Assembly: GCA_021797995.1 (NCBI GenBank)
Contig: JAJZYR010000008.1
Location: 1 to 38,525, forward strand
Length of the DNA: 38,525 nucleotides
Reading direction: 5' to 3'
DNA from: Microcaldota archaeon
Lineage (GTDB): Archaea > Micrarchaeota > Micrarchaeia > Micrarchaeales > CABMGC01
The translations under genes were made by a program, and so were the position numbers. Each line of letters opens with the position of its first letter. Within the stretch, counting starts at the first letter, position 1. Shown in pieces: positions 8,015 to 15,728 of the stretch. Under the pieces are notes generated by a model. It did not search any database, was not told the origin of the DNA, and worked only from the letters and a program-made list of their open reading frames with translations.

Positions 8015-8746
8015 ATGGGAAATGTCCTTGCAGACGCTTATGAGACCTACTCGGAGAACCTAAGGCTTGTCCTGGTGTTTTCGATACCGTTCATCATAGC
8101 CTTCGCGATCCCGCTGCTCGCCCCGCTGCCCACCTTCATAGCGGCTGGAGGCACCTTCCTCAGGACTGCAAGCATCTTCGTGAACCCAGACCTGGTCGGG
8201 CTTGCGGTAATCGTTGCGTCGATGATCTTCTCACTCCTCTTCCTCAGCCTTGCATTTGTCGGGATAAGCCTTATAGTCAGGGCGAGGAAGACGCACGTGG
8301 CCGTCGGGAAGAGGGCGCTCAAGGATATCGAGAAGTATGTGGGGAGGGTGTTTGCCGTCCTGCTGGCATACGCGCTCCTGCTCCTTGCGGCGAACATACT
8401 TGGCTATATGGCAGGGGTGCAGGGCCCTGCTACCGCCCTTGCCGGCTTTTTCGGCTTTGCCGTGATCTTCTACGTGCCTAGCGCGATCGTGGTCGACAAC
8501 AAGAGGATAGGGAGGGCTGTCAGGGACAGCGTGAGGCTCGTGCTCCATGCGCCGCAGTACTACCTGCTCTGGCTTTTTCTGCTTGCCGCAGTGATAACGC
8601 TTGCCGACGCCTTCTTTATCTTTGTTGCCGGGACTGCCTGGTCCGGCTTTATAGTGCTCATAGCGACGTCGGTGCTCATCCTGCCTTACTTTGTCATACT
8701 GCAGGCGGAGTCGTACATGAAGAGATTTGCCCTCCTTACACATTGA
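8015..8746 (+). CDS. Six-helix membrane protein, unknown
   Basis: This 243-residue integral membrane protein has about six helices (LVFSIPFIIAFAIPLLAP, IVASMIFSLLFLSLAFVG, FAVLLAYALLLLAANILG, ALAGFFGFAVIFYVPSAIV, YLLWLFLLAAVITLADAF and FIVLIATSVLILPYFVIL). Conserved-looking points are FLRTASIF in the first outer loop and a helix with IGRAVRDSVRL on the inside before the fifth membrane span. It resembles archaeal proteins of general DUF7847/YciC-like architecture, but I cannot name a family with confidence. The open frame extends to 7835, overlapping the previous gene. That extension reads as low-quality sequence, and the promoter lies inside it, so ATG 8015 is preferred. It precedes the six-paralogue operon, which has its own promoter. 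Confidence 0.65.
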   Translation: MGNVLADAYETYSENLRLVLVFSIPFIIAFAIPLLAPLPTFIAAGGTFLRTASIFVNPDLVGLAVIVASMIFSLLFLSLAFVGISLIVRARKTHVAVGKRALKDIEKYVGRVFAVLLAYALLLLAANILGYMAGVQGPATALAGFFGFAVIFYVPSAIVVDNKRIGRAVRDSVRLVLHAPQYYLLWLFLLAAVITLADAFFIFVAGTAWSGFIVLIATSVLILPYFVILQAESYMKRFALLTH

Positions 8747-8756
8747 CATTGCGTCA

Positions 8757-8767
8757 TGTTTATATTC
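8757..8767 (+). promoter_or_regulatory. Promoter of the six-paralogue operon
   Basis: A TATA-like GTTTATATTC is centred about 27 bases before ATG 8789. This is the spacing expected for a leaderless transcript. The six following genes overlap or lie within about 8 bases of each other, so one operon from here to 16943 is likely. Confidence 0.5.
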
Positions 8768-8788
8768 TGATAATACGATGCCATTAGC

Positions 8789-10072
8789 ATGCGCTTGGGA
8801 CAGGGAATGCGGCTGCTTCTTCCTCTCGCCCTAGTGCTTGGGGTTCTTGGAGCCGCGCCAGCAGCTTCCGCCGCATCTGTCTCCAATCCCATCGGCTATA
8901 CGCCGAGCAGCTGCACGGGCACAGGAGGAACGACGGCGGTCAACGGGCCGAATCCCGCAGCGACCATCGGACTCACGCTCATAGCACTCAGCCTCGCCTT
9001 CGACGTCGTCGCACTCGGATACCTGTTCAGCAAGATCATGCCGGCGCTTAATCCGGTGCAGACAGGCTTCGGCTTCGCCCCGGCGGGGATATCCGGCTGG
9101 GTGAGGAACGAGCTATACGAGCTGACGAAGTCTGCGCTGCTCGTCGTGAGCATCTATGCTGTCATAGTGATGGTGAGTGGAATCAGCCTCGTACTCTCCC
9201 CTGTACCCCTGAATGGGGGATCCAGCGGCTCGTTTGCCGGCATCGGAAATCTGATAACCGAATCAGAATCGTATCTCTGCACTGCAGACGGCAATCTGGT
9301 TTACGGGTGGAAATTCATAGGCGAGGAGAGCGTCGCAATCGGACTCCTGCAGGGCTCGCAGATAGGGCTCTGGGTCCCGCTTCCGTTCTTCCTGCCGCCA
9401 TATATCGAGCCTGATGAGCCTCCAAGCTTTGCGATAACCTCGGGATTCGCAATCAAGCCGTACCAGAACTTCATGCTCGAGTCCGGAAACCTTGTCATCC
9501 AGCATTTCGAATCCGCAGTCTTCGACCTCGTCCAGTTCGTGCTCTTCCCAGTAACCGCCATGATAAGCGGGTTGATACCTCTCCTGCCCTTCCTCGTCTC
9601 GCTGGGCCTCACGGTGCTCATACCTGTCGGCCTCGTCTTCCGCGCATTCCCATTCATACGCGGAATAGGGGGAACGCTCATCGCCATAGGCGTTGCAGTC
9701 TCACTGATCTTCCCGTCGATGCTGGTGCTTCTCGACGCGCCTGTCAGCAACTGGGCAAACCAGCTCATGCCGACGGCATACGAACCGGCGTCGAACTGCA
9801 ACGGCGGCTTCTTCTGTACCGCCTTTAAGGCCATAACGAACGTTGCGTTTAGCACTCACAATTTTGCAAAGATACCCGAGTACGCCTGGGAGGCGTTCTT
9901 CGGCATATATACGTTCTATAACGGATTTATGGGCTCTGCATTCTACTCTATAGTACAGCTCCTGCTCTTTGCAGTCAACCTTATAATAATGTTCCAGCTC
10001 ACTGACGGACTGGCAAGGGCGCTTGGAGGCTCGATACGCCTGAGCCTCGGAAGCAAGCTCAAACTCGGATGA
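8789..10072 (+). CDS. VirB6/CedA-like paralogue 1
   Basis: This is the first of six consecutive related membrane proteins (427 residues). It has a signal peptide (LLLPLALVLGVLGAAPA), an outer Cys-containing loop, an N-terminal helix pair around 50-140 including WVRNELYELTKS on the inside, a large outer loop with Cys, and a C-terminal core of 4-5 helices. The core holds the shared signature RAFPFIRGIGGTLIAIG at about 287-303. The family core (a polytopic protein with a conserved Arg-Gly-Gly cytoplasmic loop) recalls VirB6/TrbL of type IV secretion and CedA of archaeal DNA import; this is inference from architecture and neighbours. A second ATG at codon 7 is possible. Its stop overlaps the next start (ATGA). 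Confidence 0.72.
   Translation: MRLGQGMRLLLPLALVLGVLGAAPAASAASVSNPIGYTPSSCTGTGGTTAVNGPNPAATIGLTLIALSLAFDVVALGYLFSKIMPALNPVQTGFGFAPAGISGWVRNELYELTKSALLVVSIYAVIVMVSGISLVLSPVPLNGGSSGSFAGIGNLITESESYLCTADGNLVYGWKFIGEESVAIGLLQGSQIGLWVPLPFFLPPYIEPDEPPSFAITSGFAIKPYQNFMLESGNLVIQHFESAVFDLVQFVLFPVTAMISGLIPLLPFLVSLGLTVLIPVGLVFRAFPFIRGIGGTLIAIGVAVSLIFPSMLVLLDAPVSNWANQLMPTAYEPASNCNGGFFCTAFKAITNVAFSTHNFAKIPEYAWEAFFGIYTFYNGFMGSAFYSIVQLLLFAVNLIIMFQLTDGLARALGGSIRLSLGSKLKLG
8834..8863 (+). repeat. 30-bp identical block in signal peptide, copy 1
   Basis: These 30 bases, coding VLGVLGAAPA in the signal peptide of paralogue 1, are identical to 11367-11396 in paralogue 3, in the same reading frame. The proteins around them have diverged strongly. 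Confidence 0.85.
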
Positions 10073-11310
10073 TCATGATGGACTTAACAGCTCTGGTGGC
10101 AGGCAGCAGCATTCCCAATACCTGCGGTTTCGGGGCGCTGGGGAGCAACGGACTTAACCAGGGTGCGTGGATCAACATAAACTTCATAGTGGTGCTCCTT
10201 ACCATAATGGTTGCGGTGTTCGTGTACACGATTGCCATACTCCTGCCAGCTGCCACCAGGGAGAAGCTCAGGGGAGCGGCAAAGGTCGAGGCCGGCCAGG
10301 GGATAATAGGGCTTGTGATAGTGATGCTCCTTGTGCTCTTCTCGGCAGGCACCTGCCAGCTCGGCCAGGGGCTCACTCTCGGGCTTTCTGCAGGCACATA
10401 CCAGAATCCGCAGCAGTTCTCGCAGTATTACCTCGAGAACCTGCTCTTCGTAAAGAATCCGGAGCTCTTCGGGCAGCTGTACTCCGCAGGCGCCCAGTTC
10501 CTCATCTTCGGGAATGTGCTTGATCAGATAGTGGAGAGCGTGGAACTCTCAGTAGGAGGGTATGCCGGAATACAGCTTGACTCGAACATCGTTCAGGTAT
10601 ATTACGGATACGCCGGGATTGCCACAGGCACTTACACGGCGATGCTGGTCGCCTCGTACGGCGTCCTCTTCGTCTTCTTTCTCCTGCTTCCGATAATCTT
10701 CGCGTTTGCACTTACGACCCTGGCTCCCCTCGCTCTTGTGCTCAGGTCGCTGCCGTTCGGCGGGCCCAGGCTCAGGGAGACCGCTGACGCCTTCCTGGGA
10801 ATAGCGATAGCCTTCTATTTCATCCTTCCCCTCACGCTGACCCTTGACAACTACATAATCAACTGGACATACTGCAGCACCGGGGTCGGGAACATAGCGC
10901 CGCCCATCGGCACTGTTGCCACCGGATGCAACCCGTATGCCAGCTATCTCGCCCCAGGGGGCAACATCCTTGCCAAGCTCGGCGACCTTAATACAATCCT
11001 GTCAAGCACACCTCCTTCTGGCAGCGCCACGGGCCTGGGCAGCCCAGGTATTCAGGGCAGGTTCTTCGGAGGGGTTGTCAATGGCGGCGGAGGGATTATG
11101 TCCATAATGGGAAACATTCTGAAAAACCTCTTTGACATCCCGCAGGTCATCTCAGGCTATGGAAATGAGATAGCGGCGTTCATGTTTGAGAGCATAGTAT
11201 TAATTGCGCTTGACATTGCAATAACGATAGGGTTTGCGCAGGGCATTGCGAAGGGGCTCGACGCCTTCCCGAGGGTTATAGGCGTATCGCCTTTCTGGGG
11301 TAATGTATGA
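10069..11310 (+). CDS. VirB6/CedA-like paralogue 2
   Basis: This is the second family member (413 residues). It lacks an obvious cleavable signal: a short outer N-terminus with one Cys (NTCGFGALG) leads into the first helix (INFIVVLLTIMVAVFVYTIA). A cytoplasmic stretch (TREKLRGAAKVEAGQG) follows, then helix 2, a long outer segment, and the C-terminal multi-helix core. The core motif is altered to RSLPFGGPRLRETADAFLG (about 225-243), keeping the Arg and the basic loop but losing the Gly-Gly seen in the others, so this is the most diverged copy. A Gly/Ser-rich outer loop with paired Cys lies at about 264-310. Start and stop overlap both neighbours by four bases, indicating translational coupling. 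Confidence 0.7.
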   Translation: MIMMDLTALVAGSSIPNTCGFGALGSNGLNQGAWININFIVVLLTIMVAVFVYTIAILLPAATREKLRGAAKVEAGQGIIGLVIVMLLVLFSAGTCQLGQGLTLGLSAGTYQNPQQFSQYYLENLLFVKNPELFGQLYSAGAQFLIFGNVLDQIVESVELSVGGYAGIQLDSNIVQVYYGYAGIATGTYTAMLVASYGVLFVFFLLLPIIFAFALTTLAPLALVLRSLPFGGPRLRETADAFLGIAIAFYFILPLTLTLDNYIINWTYCSTGVGNIAPPIGTVATGCNPYASYLAPGGNILAKLGDLNTILSSTPPSGSATGLGSPGIQGRFFGGVVNGGGGIMSIMGNILKNLFDIPQVISGYGNEIAAFMFESIVLIALDIAITIGFAQGIAKGLDAFPRVIGVSPFWGNV

Positions 11311-13043
11311 TGCGAAGGTTTGTTTATCTCGCCGCGCTCCTCCTGCTTAGCTCCGCGACTCTGCCGGTGCTTGGGGTTCTTGGAGCCGCGCCAGCATCAC
11401 CGCTGAAGGCAGGGCAACTTGAGACCCCTGTTTCAGGCTTTACCAGCTGGCTTCCGGTCATCATCCTTGCAATCATGCTGAGCATGGCGCTCGTAAGCGC
11501 ATACTACATGATAGGCGTCATTCTGGACAATGTCAAGGTAAAGGGCCAGGCGAAGGGCGAGTTCTACCAGGCGATAGGCACCATGGTGCTGGTGATAATA
11601 ATACTCTTCATCTTCGGGATCTTCGGAACGTCACTTACCTCGACAAGCAGCCTTGCAGCCTCTCCGGCCAGCATTAACACCATCTGCAATCAGCTGAAGA
11701 ACTCTCCGTTCCAGTTTACAAGCAGCACATATGCAAGCGGAGGAGTCGACAGCCCGACCAACCTGGTCTGCAAGATAATAGCCCAAGACGCCGGATACAA
11801 GAACGGCATCCCGACAGAGACGGCAAACCTTGACTATGGGCTTGCAGCCACGTACGTTATAGCCGCAAACGAGACGAACCAGACGCTGAACAACCTGAAC
11901 GCGCTGTACTTCTTTGAGGGGGAGTCGGGATACCTCAGGGCCTTCACATCCGTAACGGTTTTCTGCGTTCCGGCAATGTGCGCGATTCCCGTATATCCTG
12001 ACAGGATTATGTGGTTCTCTTATACGTACATGCCATTCGAAGGATACCAGCTGCAGAGGGCCTTCCTGCCGCCGGTCGAGACGATGGCGACGCTCACCTT
12101 CTACCTCTTCCTGCTCCAGATGACAATAATACTCCTGCTGCTCTATGCATGGCCTGCCGTGCTTGCCGCGGGGATAGTGCTCAGGACCTTCTCGATTACG
12201 AGGAGGGCTGGGGGCTTCATGATAGCGCTTGTGATAGTCGTGCTTATAATATATCCGATAGTGGTACTGTTCGAGTACACCTCGCTCGGGAATGGGAACG
12301 CGCTCTGCCAGTACGCAAGCCCTGGCAGCAACTCCAACGGCAACCCAAACAATATAGTGGGGCCGGGGTCGCAGACCAGCCCTACATTCGCCGGAGCCAA
12401 CTCCGCATCAACCAACAAGAAAAACGGGAATTGCATAGAGGCCATAGGCACCAATTCAATACCGTCTATGGTCATACCGTACACGCGGCTGACGAATCCA
12501 GTGAAGCCTCCGAAAGGCAGCAGTGAGCAGGAGTACTACAACATAAACACACCTAATGCCCCGCCGGCAGACCATTATAACCTCAACTTCTACGTGATGC
12601 CCAACCTCGCCTGGGTCCTCAATTACTACGGATGCTACCCAAATGGCGGAAACAGCGTTCTTGGGGGCGGCCTTCTCAGTAAGGAGATTGGATTTGCATC
12701 ATGGTACCTGATACCAGGCTATGGCCTCTATCAGGGGCTCACGTCCAGCGGCGGTGGAGGCGGACCCCTGGCGCTTCTGACGGGATTCTTTAACCTCATA
12801 AGCAACAACATTGGCGGAGCTTACACGATAACTTCGCTGCACCTGCCTCCGGGATACACCTGCTTCACACCCAAGGGGATAATCACTGCCGACATAGCGG
12901 TAGTAAACGTATACGGCGTCGAGGGCGTCACCGGCTTCGTCATTCCACTCCTTAACGTACTGATATTAATCTCAGGCATACTGGGGCTCTCCGGACTGCT
13001 CGGAGGGGACACCAACCTGGTCGGAATGGCCAGATTCATATAG
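11307..13043 (+). CDS. VirB6/CedA-like paralogue 3, largest copy
   Basis: This is the third and largest family member (578 residues). It has a signal peptide (YLAALLLLSSATLPVLGVLG), helix 1, a cytoplasmic VKGQAKGEFYQAIGTM segment, helix 2, and an outer domain of about 120 residues with Cys (TICNQL, NLVCKII, VFCVPAMCAIPV). The C-terminal core carries RTFSITRRAGGFMIAL at about 291-306. A second long outer insertion, rich in Asn/Gly/Ser/Pro with Cys (about 330-470), precedes the final helices, making it larger than its siblings. The membrane topology repeats the family plan. It overlaps the previous stop by four bases and ends 7 bases before paralogue 4. Confidence 0.7.
   Translation: MMRRFVYLAALLLLSSATLPVLGVLGAAPASPLKAGQLETPVSGFTSWLPVIILAIMLSMALVSAYYMIGVILDNVKVKGQAKGEFYQAIGTMVLVIIILFIFGIFGTSLTSTSSLAASPASINTICNQLKNSPFQFTSSTYASGGVDSPTNLVCKIIAQDAGYKNGIPTETANLDYGLAATYVIAANETNQTLNNLNALYFFEGESGYLRAFTSVTVFCVPAMCAIPVYPDRIMWFSYTYMPFEGYQLQRAFLPPVETMATLTFYLFLLQMTIILLLLYAWPAVLAAGIVLRTFSITRRAGGFMIALVIVVLIIYPIVVLFEYTSLGNGNALCQYASPGSNSNGNPNNIVGPGSQTSPTFAGANSASTNKKNGNCIEAIGTNSIPSMVIPYTRLTNPVKPPKGSSEQEYYNINTPNAPPADHYNLNFYVMPNLAWVLNYYGCYPNGGNSVLGGGLLSKEIGFASWYLIPGYGLYQGLTSSGGGGGPLALLTGFFNLISNNIGGAYTITSLHLPPGYTCFTPKGIITADIAVVNVYGVEGVTGFVIPLLNVLILISGILGLSGLLGGDTNLVGMARFI
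11367..11396 (+). repeat. 30-bp identical block in signal peptide, copy 2
   Basis: Second copy of the in-frame 30-base identity shared with 8834-8863. It codes for the end of the signal peptide of paralogue 3. Confidence 0.85.
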
Positions 13044-13050
13044 TGGGACT

Positions 13051-14397
13051 ATGAAGAAATTTGCAGTACTCGCGCTTCTCCTCCTGCTAGCCGTGCCTGC
13101 GCAGGTCGTGATCGGGGCCGGAGCGGCGGCTGGCGCAGGGACAGGCTCCGGAGGCGGCTCGACAAGCCTGCTCACCAGCTTATTCAGCTGCAATGCCCTC
13201 TTCGAGTACGGAGAAACTACTATCGCAACAGGCAACCCTACTATCGCAACAGGCAACCCTACTATCGCAACAGGCAACCCTACTATCGCAACAGGCAACC
13301 CGCTTATCAGCCCTTCGCTTGTGCAGCTTGCCAGCCCCACTGCGGTTGGTAACGCAGGCTTTGCAGGCATGCTTACCGACTCGATGCTCGTGGTGCTGCT
13401 GATGCTCTCCGTGCTCGCACTGCTCTACGGGATAGGATACGCCTTCAGCCTGACAAGGCTGATGGCGTTCGTCAAGTCGGAGTATGCGGAGTCGCTTGCG
13501 AACGTTGTGATAATAGTGATAGTGATGGTGGGCGGTTTCGGCCTCTTCAACAGCGGCATGGTCTTTCTGTCTGGCGTTGCCGCCGGAGCTGTCGGAACCA
13601 GCGGTCTTACCCTCCAGGGCGGGCAGGCGCTGTCAACGCAGCAGGTCTACCTTGACCTCTGCCACGGCTACAACAGCGGCATAATATCAGCAAATCTGGA
13701 AAATTACGGTGGAGTCGTAGTAACCCTGTTCCTTTACAATGTGATAATAGGATTTGGAGTAGAGGCGATGCCGAACGGCTTCGGCTTTGTCATACATCCC
13801 TTCGACGGGATCCAGACCCTCAGGGTGGCCATCTGGACCGAGGAGGGCATGGCATTCGCAATCATAGAGATGGGGGGCATGCTCATACTCATGCTCTTCA
13901 CGATCTACTTCCTCTTCCCGATCTTCTTCTACGTCGGGCTTGCGCTGAGGACCTTGCCATGGACCCGCGCAGCCGGAGGCTCGCTCATTGCCGTATTCAT
14001 CGCCTTCTACATTGTGTTCCCGGCGCTCCTGCTCCCGTTCTCGCAGATAGTGCCCCAAAACCCCGGGCTGTGCGGAGTCGCCTTGGGCAGCAATCAGGCG
14101 CCGACCTCGACACTCTGTACTACGGAAGGCTTCTGGGCCAAACTCGGCAGCGGGTTAAGCAATGCATTATCCGGATTAATTGGTACAACAACCGCTTACT
14201 TTACAGGCGGAAGCAGCTTCGGCACGGTAATGGAGGGGAATGTCGTTGAATTCACCAACGAGATCAGCTACTCGGTAATGCAGCTGATTGGAGTCATTAT
14301 ATCCTTTATTATATCTTATGACTTGATGGAATTCCTGGGCGACGTCCTCGGGGCGCCATCGCTGCAGGCGAGCAGGATACTTAGCAAGGTGGTATGA
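13051..14397 (+). CDS. VirB6/CedA-like paralogue 4 with heptapeptide repeats
   Basis: This is the fourth family member (448 residues). It has a signal peptide (FAVLALLLLLAVPAQVVIGA), then a Gly/Ala/Ser-rich linker and one Cys. Four perfect copies of the heptapeptide TIATGNP follow (about 57-84), just before the first membrane helix of the mature protein. The cytoplasmic segment RLMAFVKSEYAESLANV and helix 2 follow, then an outer part, and the core with RTLPWTRAAGGSLIAV at about 300-315. C-terminal helices end with YDLMEFLGDVLGAPSLQ, a motif echoed at the ends of paralogues 1, 5 and 6 (polar residues followed by a Gly/Leu-rich tail). The stop is one base before the next start, so they are one transcription unit. 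Confidence 0.7.
   Translation: MKKFAVLALLLLLAVPAQVVIGAGAAAGAGTGSGGGSTSLLTSLFSCNALFEYGETTIATGNPTIATGNPTIATGNPTIATGNPLISPSLVQLASPTAVGNAGFAGMLTDSMLVVLLMLSVLALLYGIGYAFSLTRLMAFVKSEYAESLANVVIIVIVMVGGFGLFNSGMVFLSGVAAGAVGTSGLTLQGGQALSTQQVYLDLCHGYNSGIISANLENYGGVVVTLFLYNVIIGFGVEAMPNGFGFVIHPFDGIQTLRVAIWTEEGMAFAIIEMGGMLILMLFTIYFLFPIFFYVGLALRTLPWTRAAGGSLIAVFIAFYIVFPALLLPFSQIVPQNPGLCGVALGSNQAPTSTLCTTEGFWAKLGSGLSNALSGLIGTTTAYFTGGSSFGTVMEGNVVEFTNEISYSVMQLIGVIISFIISYDLMEFLGDVLGAPSLQASRILSKVV
13219..13302 (+). repeat. 21-bp tandem repeat, four copies
   Basis: Four head-to-tail 21-base units encode TIATGNP. They are identical except for the last base of the fourth unit. The array lies in frame in the outer N-terminal segment of paralogue 4. 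Confidence 0.95.
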
Positions 14398-14398
14398 G

Positions 14399-15724
14399 AT
14401 GATTGGGCTTATAGGGCTGGCAGCATATGCAGCTGCGCCAGTCTGCGGAGCCGGCTGCAGCCTGAGCGGCATGATAACCAGCCCGTACGTGATAGGCGCT
14501 GCGATAGCGATGGCCGCAGTCCTGATTGTAATGGCGGTCCTTGCAATAATTTACATGATAAGCCCCTTCCTCGGGAACACGAACATAAAGGCATGGATAA
14601 GGATGAAGATCTACGACGAGATGGCGTCAATCGTCTTCATCTTTATCTTCATAGCGTTCGGCGCGCTTATCGCAACGTATCCTATGGCGAGCAGTTTTGC
14701 CAGCCTGGGCCTTGTGCCAGGCGCACCTACCTCGACAAATCCAGCAGGCTCCTCGTGCTATCAGGCAGCTACTACGCCTACGGTAATCCCTCCGACAGCC
14801 GCAGGGCCTGGGCAGACGATAAGCAATGACAATCTGTACTTCCTTTCGGTGTGCGACATAAGCTACTACAATGGTCAGGTCAATACCTTCGCGGCACTCA
14901 CCTTCTACATCGCGGCGATAGCTTCGCTCTCCCCTACCGTGAGCATTAAATATCCACCTGAAAGCAAAACTGTGTCAACTGGAGTCACGAATACCGGTGA
15001 AGATAGCGGCGAGTCTACAACGCATCCTGGATCGATATCGCCGATCTTTACAGCGGGAGTCACGAATACCGGCATAGGGTTTTCTGCAGGCTTCCCCCTA
15101 CTGCCTATCGAGCCTACCTTCCATTATACGCTGCCGCTGATCAACCTGTTTTACGGCTTCTGGATACTGATAGAGGTGCTTCAGCTGCTGATCGCCTCAT
15201 CGGGGATAATATACGCGGTGCTGATGGCAGTGGGGCTTGTCGCGCGCTCGTTCGGCATAACAAAGTCTTTCGGAGGCGCAATGATAGCCTTTGCGGTAGG
15301 GATAGGAGTGATCCTTCCGATCATGGTAAGCTTATCATACGGGTTCATAGACTATGCAATGGCAAATGCCGGGGGCCAGTTCATCTGCAGCTTCGGATTC
15401 AATAATCTTAACCTTAATGGTGCTTCTTGTCCACCCTCCACGACTCTGCCGTATAAGTTTATCGAGACAGCCGGAGACTTCTTTGGGGGCATCTTCACAG
15501 GAAATATCTGCTGCGGGACCAATACGGCGGTGTACTACCTCTCAGGCGGGCCGCTTCTGCTGCCTGTCTTCCAGTCGTTCCTGCTCTTCGGCGGCCTGGT
15601 GACCATAGGCATGTCCTTCATGCCGCTCATTATCATCACAGTAGTAGACGCTTTTATAGTTGACTTCTCAAAGAGCATAGGGGAGAGGATGGACTTCCTC
15701 TCGCTGCTTACAAGGCTTGCGTGA
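14399..15724 (+). CDS. VirB6/CedA-like paralogue 5
   Basis: This is the fifth family member (441 residues). The N-terminus has a short hydrophobic stretch, then Cys pairs (APVCGAGCSLSG). Helix 1 is followed by the cytoplasmic segment IKAWIRMKIYDEMASI and helix 2. The outer domain (about 95-240) contains two copies of GVTNTG, coded by identical 17-base sequences 75 bases apart. The core shows RSFGITKSFGGAMIAF (about 283-298), the family's Arg / basic / Gly-Gly signature. Several Cys lie in the later outer loop (FICSFGF, ASCPPS, NICCGT), suggesting disulfides outside the cell. The final stretch is VVDAFIVDFSKSIGERMDFL. ATG 14399 directly follows the previous stop. Confidence 0.7.
   Translation: MIGLIGLAAYAAAPVCGAGCSLSGMITSPYVIGAAIAMAAVLIVMAVLAIIYMISPFLGNTNIKAWIRMKIYDEMASIVFIFIFIAFGALIATYPMASSFASLGLVPGAPTSTNPAGSSCYQAATTPTVIPPTAAGPGQTISNDNLYFLSVCDISYYNGQVNTFAALTFYIAAIASLSPTVSIKYPPESKTVSTGVTNTGEDSGESTTHPGSISPIFTAGVTNTGIGFSAGFPLLPIEPTFHYTLPLINLFYGFWILIEVLQLLIASSGIIYAVLMAVGLVARSFGITKSFGGAMIAFAVGIGVILPIMVSLSYGFIDYAMANAGGQFICSFGFNNLNLNGASCPPSTTLPYKFIETAGDFFGGIFTGNICCGTNTAVYYLSGGPLLLPVFQSFLLFGGLVTIGMSFMPLIIITVVDAFIVDFSKSIGERMDFLSLLTRLA
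14981..15072 (+). repeat. Pair of 17-bp direct repeats
   Basis: GGAGTCACGAATACCGG occurs at 14981-14997 and again at 15056-15072, both in frame and coding GVTNTG in the outer domain of paralogue 5. Confidence 0.9.
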
Positions 15725-15728
15725 TTGA

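Noticed and set aside
13219-13302. CRISPR-like array
   Set aside because: The units are directly adjacent without spacers and are in frame within a coding gene.
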